Below, piece by piece: positions 1 to 12,390 of a stretch of DNA of 64,000 nucleotides. The notes beneath the pieces are model-generated. The model had not been told where the DNA came from. It saw only the letters and a program-made list of their open reading frames with translations, and made no database searches. This stretch comes from Cycas panzhihuaensis (lineage: Eukaryota > Cycadophyta), in assembly GCA_023213395.1 (NCBI GenBank), contig CM041465.1:104725741-104789740 (forward strand), read 5' to 3'. Both the position numbers and the translations under genes were made by a program. Numbering within the stretch: the first letter of the stretch is position 1; the number at the start of each line of letters is the position of its first letter.

Positions 1-679
1 CACTGCAAGTAAATGTTGAGGATCTCAAGGCAGTTCAAATGCGCAGGTACCACGCGACAGTTCCGTGAAAAAAGCAGAAACTATCGTGTGATTTTAAAAA
101 AGTTTTTCAAATAGTCGTACCGCGGTAAACTTCGCGGTACCATGGCAAAGATCGCAGTACCGCTATGTTTACAGTAGTATAAACCTAGAAACAAAAAATA
201 AGCAAAAACTAGGGTTTGGAGCTAAATGAAGGGCAAATCAAGGCTGGAAACAGATAGGAGGAGTACCCAAGTGATGGACAAATAGCCAGGAAATTGAACT
301 GGGTCTCAACCAGGGATTCAATCAGACTTGGAAGAGACTACAATATGAACAAGGTGTCGTAAAAAGGGCAAACACGACTAGCTGAGGCATCCTAAGGGGC
401 TGTGGAGACGAAGTGGGTGGTTGTGTACCATATGGGATTGAACATTCACTAAAGAATGCCCCAATTATAAATCGTCATAGGTTGAAAGACGTGCGGTAAG
501 CACATGCAAAGTGATCAAGTAAGAAGACAATGCAAACAGTCAAATGGCAGGCAAGCCTACGTCAGGTAATCTATAGTAAGCAATCTCAGTCAAGCAGGAG
601 TAAAGAGAGAAGTGAAAACATATACCTAAGCTTACCTAAGTTGATGCGTCTCGAGTCCATTCCCAGTAGCTGGGAAATA
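1..679 (-). repeat. Tat-type gypsy LTR, U3 portion (element Z)
   Basis: This segment is homologous to the upper part of the LTRs at 47700-48337 and 18840-19496. All share the 20-bp repeat block and the terminal sequence that reads TGTTTCCCA on the minus strand. Here the outer end is decayed to TATTTCCCA at 679. Read on the minus strand this is the start of U3; the rest of the LTR and the element body lie before the window. The sequence beyond 679, after removing Copia-1, is Copia-2 gag, so I infer that 679 is the outer edge of a 5' LTR whose element inserted into Copia-2. Confidence 0.75.
121..180 (-). promoter_or_regulatory. 20-bp periodic repeat in Tat LTR (element Z)
   Basis: Two direct units, CGCGGTAAACTTCGCGGTAC and CATGGCAAAGATCGCAGTAC, are followed by a third unit carrying the TAAAC-type core in inverted orientation. 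All are on an exact 20-bp register. The same block sits at the equivalent place in the Tat-A and Tat-B LTRs. A regulatory role is inferred. Confidence 0.5.
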
Positions 680-682
680 ATG

Positions 683-1234
683 TGTTAAACCTTATGTTTA
701 TATGTTAAGCCTATGTAATTTATTTTTCATGTAATATATGTACTCTTGTACTTTATGGGTGACTTTTCACTTAAGTGATAAAGTGCACACCCACATTCTT
801 TCATAGTGATACAACATTGTTACTAAAGGGTTAAATGGATCTCCATGCACTTTTGCTCACTTAAAAGCCCAAAAGGACACATGTCCTACATACAGGGCAT
901 GTATCTTGGATGTTTGACACTTGTCAAACATTCAATGCCTTAGGTCTCTATTTTCACTCTATATATTGAGACCTCTTCTCATTGTTCTCATATAGAGAGT
1001 TGGAGATGTATTGTTATGCTACCAGTTTACTAATTAAACTGCTATTCATTTGGAGGTTAGACCAATTCCAACTCCTCATCTTTGGTATCATTTTTGCTCT
1101 TTTTCTTCATGCTTGATCTTGCTCATGTTTTAATCTCATATTTTCATTCTTAGTCTAGTTTATCTACTTTCTAGAACTAGAGTAAATATAGCTTCTAGAT
1201 CTTGGGATTCTAACGCCATTTGGCCATTTCTACA
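683..1234 (+). repeat. Copia-1 5' LTR
   Basis: It starts TGTTAAACC and ends TTCTACA, and aligns end to end with 7907-8462. A TATA-like CTATATATT near 958 could be the promoter. The primer site begins two bases after the LTR end. Confidence 0.93.
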
Positions 1235-1236
1235 TT

Positions 1237-1254
1237 TGGTAACAGAGCTAGAGG
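1237..1254 (+). other. Copia-1 primer binding site (tRNA-Met type)
   Basis: TGGTAACAGAGCTAGAGG resembles the usual plant Met-tRNA primer site TGGTATCAGAGC with one change. It lies immediately inside the 5' LTR. Confidence 0.85.
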
Positions 1255-3693
1255 AGACTAGTTTCCTCAGTTTTGATTTTGTCTTACTTAAGGAAGACTC
1301 AAAGTAGGTTCTACTTCTCCTTGGTGATGACCTTCACTCTCTGAAGGTGATCCAAGGCAGTTTTTAGACCTACAAATTGTAGATCAAGCTTCTTGGAGTA
1401 ATGTTGAAGGTATGTGAAGGTATACTTCTGAGATTAATTTTTTTTAAGACCTTAACTTAGCACTTACTGTTTCTTCAAAACAGTGACTTTTCTTAAAATT
1501 TTCTTCTTTCAAAATATACATATATCAAAATTTATGTAATACAAGGTAAATTTCAAGAGTTTTATGTATCTTTTTTACTAAAAATCATATCTTCAGTCAC
1601 AGCACTTAGTTTTTTACTAACAGAGTAATTTTTCCTTAACAAAATCATTTCTTACTACCTTCTACCCCCTGTCTAATCCTTGTTTCAAGCTCTATGATCA
1701 TATTCAGTAGGCTCACAGCCTTTGAAAACGTCTTAAGTGTCCCCATCTACTCTATTGGCTCTACTAAGCACTATTACATAGCTGGATAGCCTTGAAAATC
1801 ATTCTGCAAACCTGTTACTATACCTTACAAATTCTCAAAAGGCAACATTACTCATCATGAGCCCCTCGGAGTTCGTATGGTGACCAGACATCACCCTAAC
1901 TGTGAATGGCAGTCGTTGCTCTACTCTCTTTAGCGTGCACCTAGCCAACACTTGGATTGGTTTGTTCTCTCTCCACACTCATCAGAACAAGCTAAAATTA
2001 GCATGAGAACTCTGTCTAAGTCACACGACCCATCCCTCCAAATTTCGTCACAATCTGTGGAGATTTCGATGAGTTACATCCTCCTGTGTGATTTGGAGGT
2101 CACGCCACCCTTGTCGCCATTCAAATTTTTTTTTTTTTTTTGAAATATTTCTTAATTCACTTTAGGCATATAAACTTTAGTTTATATCCTTTAGAACATT
2201 CTAAGGAATATTCTCCTCTTCATAATCCTTTATATTCTAAAGTTTTTTAACTTAAGTCATTTTCAATCATTAAAAATCACTTTTTAAAGTCAATTTTAAT
2301 GCTTTTTAGTGAGTTTTTCAGTTATTGACTTCACTTTAGTGAAAAAAGAGACTAAATCAAGGTTTTTTAGTGACTTTCCACATTAGAAAGTGATATTTTT
2401 TTCTTCATTAAGCTATTTTTTAGTCAAGGCACTTTGTATGGTGACCTTAGCTTATATTTGTTTTAAGGAAAAATTCACTTTTTTTTTGTACATTTGAAGT
2501 TTAAAATCTTTCCAAATACTTAGTAATCTCACTAAAAGCTGATGCTAAGTCATTCTCTCATCTTTGAAGATTAAAAATACTTGATTAAGGTGCTTATTAA
2601 GGCTCCCTGCATGGTGTTCTTACTGCTCAAAGTTACAAAAAAATTTAAAATTAAAATTTACCCTTTATTTTTTGGCATTTTTTGCCTTAACACTTATCTC
2701 AATTTTCTATTGTTAAAAGATATTGAAACGAGTGATTTTTAAAGTGTTGTAACCTTGTTAAAGTGATCCTCTTCACTATTTCAATATTTTTTCTAAGGCA
2801 CCTTGCATGATGACCTAGTTCCTTTAGTCTCAAAAGGGCTTAAGGAGACTTGTTCTTCTAATAAAATCACTCATTTTGTTAATCATTGGGACTATTTTAA
2901 AGTTCCAACACTTGGTGCTTGGCATCTTTAGTTTTTGCAAGTGACCTTCCTCTCTTTTTTCAAGTATTAAAAGGAACCCACTTGGATTTTCAACACAAAG
3001 ACCTTGCTCTTTGTTTATTGAAGCACTTAGCATCTTCTTCAAAGTGCTTACATTTTTCACATTGTACTTAATCACTTTCTCTTACTTGGATTTGATAGAA
3101 CTATTTTACACTAAAGTGCTTTTGTAAAAACACCTAAAGTGTTCATTATGATGTACTTGGTTGCTTCTCTTTGAAGCTCTTTATCATTGTAAAACATTAA
3201 TCAAGCATCTACATCATCCAAGTAAAACTTACTCTAAAGTCCATTTCAATCCTCTAAAAGTAAACTTTAAAATCAAGTAGGAGAGGCCCAAAAAAGGTTT
3301 AAACCTTGCCTCTAAAATAACCTTAAGCTTGGTGCATTCCCTATGGGACCAACTATCCATATGATTAGTGCACAACAATTAAGATTACTTTAGGGAAATG
3401 AGGTTCAAAAAGGGTGTTATTGGGGCTGTGAATCCCAAGGAAAGTATGGTACGTCTATGCAGATCAACCCTACCTACCTTGTTCTAGATTTAACTTAGCT
3501 AACTATTAGATCTCCTCTATAGATCAGGGTTAGACCAATTCTTTAGCCTAGTCCTCCACCCCTCATCACTCCATTCAGTTGTTGGATCTTCTAGTAAGAT
3601 TAGAACTGGTGGTTTCGATAGAAGGCAAAATTTAAGTAACAAAAGCTTTGAGTTTCCAAGTTATCTACTAGCTTCAAGCCTTACAAATTTAAC
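1255..3693 (+). other. Copia-1 untranslated leader, T-rich
   Basis: There are 2.4 kb between the primer site and gag without a believable gene. It is T-rich, has a run of 16 T at 2126-2141, and carries a degenerate motif of the type AAGGCACCTTGCATGATGAC at about 2425, 2599 and 2795. The leader is long for a copia element of this size. Confidence 0.6.
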
Positions 3694-4490
3694 ATGGCTG
3701 TAATTAATATGATAAATGCATGTACCATCAAATTAATAGGATAAGAAAACTATCAAGAATGGAAAAGGATCACTCAAAATCTCTTGATAATGAATAAGTT
3801 TTGGGGTTATGTTTTTGGAAGGATACCTCGACCTATACCTATTATAAATGATCGTGTAATTGTTCATCCCCATGATGCTCTTATTACTGCTTGGGAAGCC
3901 AAAGATGAAATTGATTTGGCATTCCTACATATGATTATCGTTGTTCATGTAGATCAAAATATTGTATATGTAAAGACTTCTAAGGAAGTATGGAACATTT
4001 TATCATCCTTATATGAAAGGTGAGATGAAGCTCATATATTGATGGTAAAAGCTAAATTATATTCTGTAAAATTTATTAAGCCTATGTCAGCTTCTCTTTC
4101 CTCCATCAAGGAGGTATATAATGAATTAAATACATTAGGTAGTCCTGCATCTAGAGATGAGCTTATAACAACAATTATCAAAGTTTTGTCTAAAGACTAC
4201 AATAGCTTTATTTCTTCCACTACACAAGATGGTTCACTCAAATGAATGTCTTTCAATGAACTTGAAAGCTTGTTGCTTCAGGAGGAGTAAATCTATATCA
4301 AGGACGATGATGATGAACCATCTACATCAAGAGCATTCATGGCCAAATCAAAGGCCAAGCAGAATCCCAGACCTACACTTTCAAAGCATTTTGGGAACAT
4401 GAACATTAGTCTCTTAAAAACTAATGTTGTTTGTCATTATTGTGGCGAAGTTAGCCACATAACACCTAATTGTAGGAAGAAATAAGTAGA
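3694..4490 (+). pseudogene. Copia-1 gag, broken
   Basis: The capsid-like protein would package element RNA in cytoplasmic particles. The first ATG of the copia-like frame is at 3694. Readable blocks include HPHDALITAWEAKDEID and VWNILSSLYER, typical of the copia UBN2-type gag. A CCHC zinc knuckle lies at 4432-4473, reading CHYCGEVSHITPNC, with all four ligands present. In-frame stops occur after LSSLYER, after TTQDGSLK and after the knuckle (CRKK then stop). The homologous gag pieces in Copia-2 and Copia-3 share the same FKAKD and VDQNIE blocks, so these three belong to one copia group. Confidence 0.85.
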
Positions 4491-7400
4491 TCTTCAACAC
4501 ACACGATAGTAGAAGCTATGTTAGCAAAATCAAAGATAGCAATTCTAGCAATGTCAGTAATTCTAATAGCAGTAGTCTCAGCAACAATAGTAGCAACAAC
4601 CCCTTTGACCAAATTGAGGTGCCTATCAAGAAGGTCAAAGAGGAAGGGAGGTTTTAGAGGTGGCAATCAATACTACTTCAATTAGTTTGCAGATGAGGGA
4701 AAACTATTTTATGCTTATCATACATCCAAGGTTGATCAAACTTAGATCATTAACTCTGGAGCTACTCAACACATAACAAGGAGTAAAGAACTACTTTGTG
4801 ACATCAAGGAAGGAAAAGGTCAATCACTCGCCTTCGACAACAATAAATCTCTTAAGATTTCTAGCATAGGCACAATTGCTCCATTCCACTCACCTTCAAA
4901 TCCTTCCTCTACATTTCCCAATGGTAATGCCTATTTCATACCTTCCATGGAGAAGAGCTTGCTATCTGTTAGCAAATTGGACAAGCAATAGATAAGCATT
5001 TTGTTTAAGAATAGGAAATGTGTAATAAGTGACAAAAATGACTAGGTAGTGGTTGTTAGATATGAGGATCATGACCTCTACAAATTGGATGCTAATAACA
5101 TAATACTTGATTCTACTTACTTTAGTTCCATTATCACTCAAACTTTGTCCAAGATACAACCTTGGCATCAACGTCTAGGCCATTTGAGCTTAGATAATCT
5201 TAAGTAGATGGTGAATAAGAATATGGTACATGGGCTTCCAAAGATGTATGGCACAAAATATCTTTGTGAAACATGCATAATGGAGACACAACATCACTTG
5301 CATTTCCCTAAAGGCAAAACTTGAAGTGCATCATATCTTTTGCAGTTAGTACACTCAGATTTATATGAACCTATATCCACTGCATCCTTTGGAGGAGCTT
5401 TGTACTACATCTCCTTTATTGACAATTTCTCTCATAAAGTTTGGGTTTACTTCATTAAGCATAAGTCTGAAGCATTTCAAAAGTTTTAGAAATTCAAGCT
5501 TGAAGTGGAGAACGAATCTAGCTAATCTATCAAAACACTAAGGACAGTCAATGGAGGTGAATTTACTTCAAAAGAATTCACCTAATTCTGCAAGGATAAT
5601 GGCATTCAAAGACAACTTACTATTCCTCATACTCCTCAATAAAATGGAGTCTCTAAAAGAATGAATAGAACTTTGGCTAACAAAGCTAAAGCAATGATGC
5701 ATGCAAAGGGACTCACTCGAGCTTACTAGGTAGAGGCATTCCACACAACTGCCTATATGGTAAATCAAAGTCTAAAAATAGCAGTCACTGACATCACACT
5801 AGAGGAACATGGTCTGGCAAAAAGCTAATTTTTAACCATTTGAGGACTTTTAGGTGCATTGCTTATATGCATATCCTTAATCAGTAAAGAACTAAATTAA
5901 ACAAACATAGTCTAAAATGCATATTTGTTGGTTATGCCATTCATAGCAAAGCCTACAAGTTGTATGATCCTATTTAAAAGAAAATGCATATCTTAAGAAA
6001 TTTAATCTTTACTCAAGAAGATCATAAGGAGTTGGATACAACATCCATCTAACCCCCCATTAATAAAGGTAAAAGAATTATTGAGGCTTTCCTTCCCTCT
6101 CAATCTTCAGCTCCATGTACATCATCTATAATTGTTAGACCATCTACATCATTAGACTTAGCTCCACTTGATCCTTGCATATCTTCTTTTGATCAACCAC
6201 TTGGACCAGAAGAGCTTGAGGTTCAAGTTACATCAATCAAAAAGTTACCCAAATGGTATACTCAAATAGTGCAGGACAGACAGATTGTTGAAGAAAAATA
6301 TCCATCAAGATACAGGTAGCAAACCAATTTTGCACTTATGGCTGAAGTGTTATGTGTTGATGAGCCTTCCACTTTTAAGGGGGCTTCTAAAAATGAAAAT
6401 TGGAAGGCTATCATGGATGAAGAAATCCATTCTATTGAAAAGAATGGAACTTGGGATTTTGTTAAATTGCCTAAACACAAATAGGCAATTAGCTATAAAT
6501 TGGTCTACAAGACCAAATTCCATTATGATGGTACACTTAAGCGCCAGAAGGCCCACCTTATTACAAAAGGGTTTAAATAAAATAAAGGTATAGATTATGA
6601 TGAGACTTTTACACCAGTGGCTAACATGAATACCATTAGACTAATCTTGGCTTTAGTAGTTTAATGCAAATGGCTAGTTTTCTAGATAGATATGAAGAGT
6701 GCCTTTGTCAATGGTGATCTTCAAGAGGAGGTATACTTGGAGCAACCTCCTAGTTATAAAGTACAAGACAAGGAGCACTTAGTTTGTTGCCTAAAAAGGG
6801 TATTATATGGCTTGAAACAAGCTCCAAGAGCATGGTACTCAAAGATTAATGATTACTTTTTTAGACATGGGTTTCATCAATCTACTTTAGATCTTAACTT
6901 GTACATCAAAGTTGGAAAAGACCATGCTATTTCTATTGTCTTATATGTAGATGACTTAGTAATCACTAGTAATGATACTAAGATGGTACATATTTTCTAG
7001 GATGGCTTTAAGAGGAGTTTTGAGATGACAGATCTTAAACTTCTCCATCATTTATTAGGCTTTGAGGTATAGGAATAGCCAATCTATATCTTCATTTCCC
7101 AAGCTAAATATTCTTGGGATATTTTGTAGTGGTTCAGGATGTAAGGCTACAAATTAGCACCTACATCCATGGAGAATGGCACAAAGCTTACTCTTAATAA
7201 TGAAGCTGAACCAACAGATCACACTCTTTATTGGTAGTTGATTGGGAGTCTCATTTATCTCACCAATACTCACCCTAATATCTCATTTGTAGTTAGGATT
7301 TGCTCTAGATACATGTCTCAACCCAATCAAAAGCATTGGAATGTAGCTAAACACATACTCAAATATATCAAAGGCACATTGCAACGTGGCTTTGAGTATG

Positions 7401-7870
7401 CACATGATGAGAACTTCACTCTAGAAGGGTTCTCAGATTTTGATTAGGCAAATTACTAAGATAACAAAAGATCAACCTCAGGTTACTGTTTTACCCTTAG
7501 TTTAGTAGTTGTTTCATGGAGTTGCAAGAAGTAACCCAATGTTACCTTATCCTCCACTGAAGTAGAGTACAAAGCTATAGTCAGCACAACTTATGAGGGT
7601 ATCTAGCTATGATGGATTCTTGGGGATCTTGGACTTGACTAGGATCACCCTATTAAGATTTATTGTGATAATTAAAGTGTGCTCAAGTTTGCCAAGAATC
7701 CTGTCTTTCATGCAAGGACCAAATATATTGAGGTTCATCATCACTTTATCAGAGAGCATGTGCAAAGCGGTGAGATCAACCTTTAGTATAGACTGGTAGA
7801 GCAACAGATATCAGATATCTTTACTAAGCCACTTGGTAGAGAAAAATTTGTAAAATTTAGAGATGGTCTA
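4491..7870 (+). pseudogene. Copia-1 pol (protease, integrase, RT, RNase H), broken
   Basis: Protease near 4747 reads IINSGATQHI, so the catalytic Asp of the D-S-G motif is Asn. The pre-integrase region keeps WHQRLGH and a CETC pair near 5161-5280. In the integrase core the first Asp is kept in LVHSDL. The second is Val in TVNGGEF, and the catalytic Glu is Lys in VSKRMNRTL. Reverse transcriptase (about 6240-7240) keeps KSAFVNGDL, YGLKQAPRAWY and the catalytic LYVDDLV near 6943. RNase H follows with KRSTSGYCFTL and SSTEVEYKA. At 7228-7247 the usual YRQLIG has become YW-stop-LIG, two C-to-T changes in adjacent codons. Stops are numerous and gene order is standard for Ty1/copia. Confidence 0.9.
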
Positions 7871-7897
7871 GGGGTTCGACTTAACATTATAAATAGT

Positions 7898-7906
7898 AAA
7901 GAGGGG
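7898..7906 (+). other. Copia-1 polypurine tract
   Basis: AAAGAGGGG directly abuts the 3' LTR start and is the expected plus-strand primer. Confidence 0.8.
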
Positions 7907-8462
7907 TATTAAGCCTTATGTTTACTACATGTTAAGCCTATGTACTTTATTTTTTATGTAATATTTATACTTTTGTACTTTAGGGGTGACTTTTCACTTA
8001 AGTGATAAAGTGCACACCCATATTCTTTCCAAGTGATACAACATCATCACTAAAAGGTCAAATGAACCCCCATGCACTTTTTGCTCACTTGAGAGCCCAA
8101 AAGGGCACATGTCCTACATACAAGGTATGTACCTTAGATGTTTGACACTTGTCAAACATCTAATGCCCTAGGTCTCTCCTTTCACTCTATATATTGAGAT
8201 CTCTTCTCATTGTTCTCATATAGAGAGTTAGAGTTGTATTGTTATGCTACCAATTTGCTAATCAAACTGTTATTCATTTAGAGGTTGGACCAATTCCAAC
8301 TCCTTATCTTTGGTATTATTTTTACTCTTTTTCTTCATGCTTGATCTTGCTCATGTTTTGATCTCATATTTTCATTCTTAGTCTAGTTTATCTACTTTCT
8401 AGAACTAGAGTAAATATAGCTTCTAGATCTTGGGATTCTAAGGCCATTTGGCCATTTCTACA
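7907..8462 (+). repeat. Copia-1 3' LTR
   Basis: It aligns with 683-1234. It starts TATTAAGCC, where the terminal TG has decayed to TA, and ends TTCTACA. Confidence 0.93.
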
Positions 8463-9090
8463 TGATGATCCTATTACACTTGTTGCTTTCAAAGCGAAAG
8501 ATGATATTGCACTTGCATTTATTCATTTGTCTATAACTGATAATGTTGATCAGAACATAGAATGAACAACAATATATAAACAGGCTTGGGATACAATTAT
8601 TTCATTATATAAATATATAGATGATGTTAGAATTGTAATGTGTAAATCTAAGTTGTTTAATTTATAATTTATTATGTCCATGGCATCTTATTTGTCTTCT
8701 ATAAAAGTCATAATTAATCAAATAACAACTCTTAGAAAGCTAATTTCTAATTAATACTTAATTACTATAACTATTCATGTACTTCTAAAAGAGTACAACA
8801 ACTCCATCTCAGATATCTTGTGAAATGGTACATGATCCATTCTAACTTTTAATGTTTTAGAAATACTATTACTATAAGAGAAAATCTACTTGTGGTAGAA
8901 TGAGACAAGTATATTAGATGATTTCACAACTAAATTTAAGGGGAAGCAGGCATTTTAACCCAAGAAAAACTTTTAGAAGGAATTTGGCAGTTTTAATATC
9001 AATCCCGCGAAATCTAAGATTATCATTTGTTATTATTGTAGTAAAATAGGCCACATTTAACCAAAGTATAGGAAGAAGTAGAGTGATATA
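8463..9090 (+). pseudogene. Copia-2 gag fragment
   Basis: The frame opens with HDDPITLVAFKAKDDIALAF and continues to VDQNIE, matching Copia-1 and Copia-3 gag. The zinc knuckle near 9027-9068 reads CYYCSKIGH; the last Cys is replaced by Tyr and a stop falls between. There is no start, because the 5' part is missing. Confidence 0.75.
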
Positions 9091-9289
9091 TGATAATAAT
9101 AATAAAAATAACATCAACAGCAACACCAACATCAACATCATCACCAACCCTCTCAAGGACCAACTCAAGGTACTTTTCAAGGTGGTCATCATTGTAATCT
9201 AAGGGGGACAATTCGCAATGGTTTGCAAGGCCATACAACATAACACAATAAGAGTGATAATATTTTTTGTGATTTTAGTGACTATCGAA

Positions 9290-12200
9290 ATGACAACATA
9301 TGGGTTGTTGATTTAGGAGCATCATGTCAAATGATAAGTGATGTAGAATTGTTAATAGCCATATAAGAGAGCAAAGGAGAAATAATGACTTTTGGAGATA
9401 ACATCACTATAGAAATATCAAGTGTAGGTACATAATACTTCTTAATTATTAGCACCTTACTCCTATATTTTTTAGTAGCAATATGTTTCTAGTACAAAGA
9501 ATGTCTAGAAACCTACTCTCTACTAGCTAGTTAAACAAATAATAGATGAGTATACTATTTAAAGACATGAAATATATCATAAGAGATAAAGAAGACTAGA
9601 TTGTTACCATTGGTTATGAGGATTGTGGCCTCTACAAATTAGCCATGACATCTGAAAAATCTCATGCTTTAGTCTCACATTCTCCAAATAAAACACAATT
9701 ATAGCATGAAAGACTAGGTCATTTGAACCTAAATAGCATAATATTAATATTCAAGCAAAACATGGTGTATGGCTTACCCTAAGTCTTAGTAGATAATTGC
9801 CTATGCAAAGCTTGCCTTATGTGGAAATAACAAATAGAATTTTTTTAGAAAAAACAGGCCTGGAGAACACAACACTAACTACAATTAGTTCATGTAAACA
9901 TTTATAGACTCATTTTCACATAATCACTTGGTAGAGTTTCATTCTTCATTACCTTTATTGATGATTACTCATAAAAAGTGTGGGTTTATTTTATAAAACA
10001 CAAATCAGAAGTACTTAACAAGTATAGTTGAAGATGAGTTAAGCATGTAAATTAAGACACTTTGTTATGACAATGGTGATGAGTACACATCCAAGGAATT
10101 TAATAAATTTTATATTTAGAATGGTATCAAACACTAATTTTTTGCCTCGTATACACCTCAACAAAATGGTGTGGTAGAAAGGATGAATAAAACTTTAGTC
10201 AATAAAGCAAAGGCCATGATGCATATTCAATGTCTTATTCATACTAAGAAAAGTAGTCCACACTATTGCTTACTTGTTAAATTATAGTTATACTACAACA
10301 GTTTCAAGCATGATACCTAAGGAGGCCTAGATTGGCCAAAAACCCACAATTAGTGATCTTTGCACTTTTAGGTGTATAACCTATATGAATATTCCTCAAG
10401 AGCAAAGATGGAAGTTTAATGAAAAAAGTTGAAAATTCATATTTATTGCATATTCTATTAGTAATAAAGCTAATCGACTGTATGATCCTATTGGCAAAAA
10501 GATGCATATATTTTAAGACATTGTCTTTGTAGAAGACAATAGGGAGTTGGACCTTAGTTCCATTATGATCTCCTTTGATAAAGGCAAAGTCATAATCAAG
10601 GATTTTGTTATCTCAATATCTTCCACACCATATTCTTCATTAACACTTGTTTCTCCTTCTTCATCATCTTTCTTAGTTTCTTCATCAAGTTCTACTAGCA
10701 CTTCTAAGATTCAACACACTTCACTATCACAAGACATTGAATTAATATTTACATCAATGAATAAGTTGCCCAAATGGTCTATGCAGACTATTATAGGTAT
10801 ATAAACTGTTGAAGGCAAATGCCCATCCAAAATATGGCCACCAACTATTGTTAACTATGCACTTATGGCTAAAGTGCTTAGTACTCTCGAGCCTTTGACT
10901 TCAGAGGAGGCATATTCAGATGAAAAGTGGCAAGTCATGATGGATGATGAGATCCACTCCATTTATTAGAATAGCACATGGGACTTGGTCGAATTATCAA
11001 AACGCAAACATGTTATCAATTGCAAGTGGATCTACAAAACTAAATTTCGATCTAATAGCACTATTGAGCAATATAAAGCTTATTTGGTTGCAAAAGGTTT
11101 CAAATAATAGGAAGGTATCGACTATGAAAAAACATTTATACCTATCACTAATATGAAGACCATCATAATAACTATGGCCTTCGCTACTCAATGCAAATGG
11201 CCCTTGTATTAGATAGATGTTAAAAGTGTCTTTCTAAATGGCAATTTGACTGAGGATGTATATCTAGAATAATATCCTGGTAAAATTTCACACAATAATG
11301 AGCATCTTGTTTGTTATCCTGTATGGTCTAAAATAAGTGTCATATGCTTGGTATTTTAAAATCGATGATTACTTCTTAAGATATGGTTTTTATTGATTCA
11401 CATTTTACTCAAATCTATATATTAAGGTTTAATACTAACACATTACTCTTATCATTCTGTATGTTGATGATTTGATCATTACTTTCAATAATGCTAACAT
11501 GGTAATAAGTTTTCAAGGGGGCTTAAAAAGATTTTTTGAGATGATTGATGTCAAGCTTCTTCATTACTTTCTCAATATAGAGGTATGGAAACAACTAGGC
11601 TATATATTCATACCCCAAGCTAAGTACACTTGGGACATTTTGCAATATTTTAAAATAGAGGATTGTAAATCATCCCCAAGCCCTATGGTAATAGGCATAT
11701 AATTTTCAATTAATAAGGGAGCAAAATCTGTTGATTCCACCCTCTTCAGATGGCTAATGGGTAATCTCATTTATTTGGCTAACAGTAGGCCTAATATTTC
11801 ATATGTTGTTAGAATCTATTCTATATTTATATCTCAACCCAATCAACAACACTAGAATGCTACAAAAAGGATTCTTAGATACCTCAAGTGTACATTGTAG
11901 TATGCTCTCTAGTATACTTATAACGAGAACTTTACACTAGAAGGATTTTTATATTATGATTGAGTAGGATGCTAAGATAGTTGCAAATCTACCTCAAATT
12001 ACTATTTGAACCTTAGGTTTGTAATTGTTTCATAGAGTTGCAAGAAACAACCAAATGTCATTCTTTCCTCTATTTAAGCAAAATACAAAGCTATTATTAT
12101 AGCAACATGTGAGGGTATTTGTCTCAAATAGATTCTTGGAGATCATAGCCTTAAGCAATCACTACTAACTCCATTATGCTGTGATAATCTGAGTGTGATT

Positions 12201-12390
12201 AAAATTGTTAAAAATCCTATATTTCATGCATGGACCAAGCATGTTGAGGTTCATCACCATTTCAGCAGAGAATATATTTAAAATGGTGAGATTAACCTTG
12301 TCTATAGGCTAACAAATCCATAACTTGCAAACATCTTCACCAAAGCACTTGGTAGAGAGAAATTCAAGCACTTTAGAGATGACCTCTATT
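9290..12390 (+). pseudogene. Copia-2 pol, heavily broken
   Basis: The protease remnant reads WVVDLGAS near 9301, so the Asp is kept but the Ser is lost. The pre-integrase block HERLGHLNL is near 9708, and the integrase core includes FITFIDDYS. A later stretch near 10068 keeps YDNGDEYTS and GVVERMNKTL, so the second Asp and the Glu survive here, unlike in Copia-1. RT begins near 10760 (KLPKWSMQT) and keeps IDVKSVFLNG near 11204. The segment after that needs frameshifts to read through the YVDD region near 11459. The RNase H remnant reaches about 12390. No product can be made. Confidence 0.8.

Larger units (their letters stand above)
683..8462 (+). mobile_element. Copia-1, complete but defective Ty1/copia retrotransposon
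   Basis: The element has two LTRs of about 555 bp, a Met-type primer site, a very long leader, gag with a zinc knuckle, and pol in the copia order protease, integrase, reverse transcriptase, RNase H. A polypurine tract precedes the 3' LTR. Flanking pentamers TAATG (678-682) and TGATG (8463-8467) differ by one transition and probably are the target duplication. The LTRs differ at roughly 45 positions by eye, mostly transitions, so the insertion is old. Many in-frame stops make it non-autonomous. Confidence 0.92.
8463..12390 (+). mobile_element. Copia-2, truncated older Ty1/copia internal region
   Basis: This is the internal part of a second copia element related to Copia-1, beginning in the middle of gag at the Copia-1 boundary. 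No LTR of its own was recognised. It is more degraded than Copia-1: many stops in all frames, frameshifts in the RT, and no open frame above about 85 codons. The missing 5' part should lie before the window, beyond the Tat LTR at 1-679, if the nested-insertion model is right. Confidence 0.85.
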
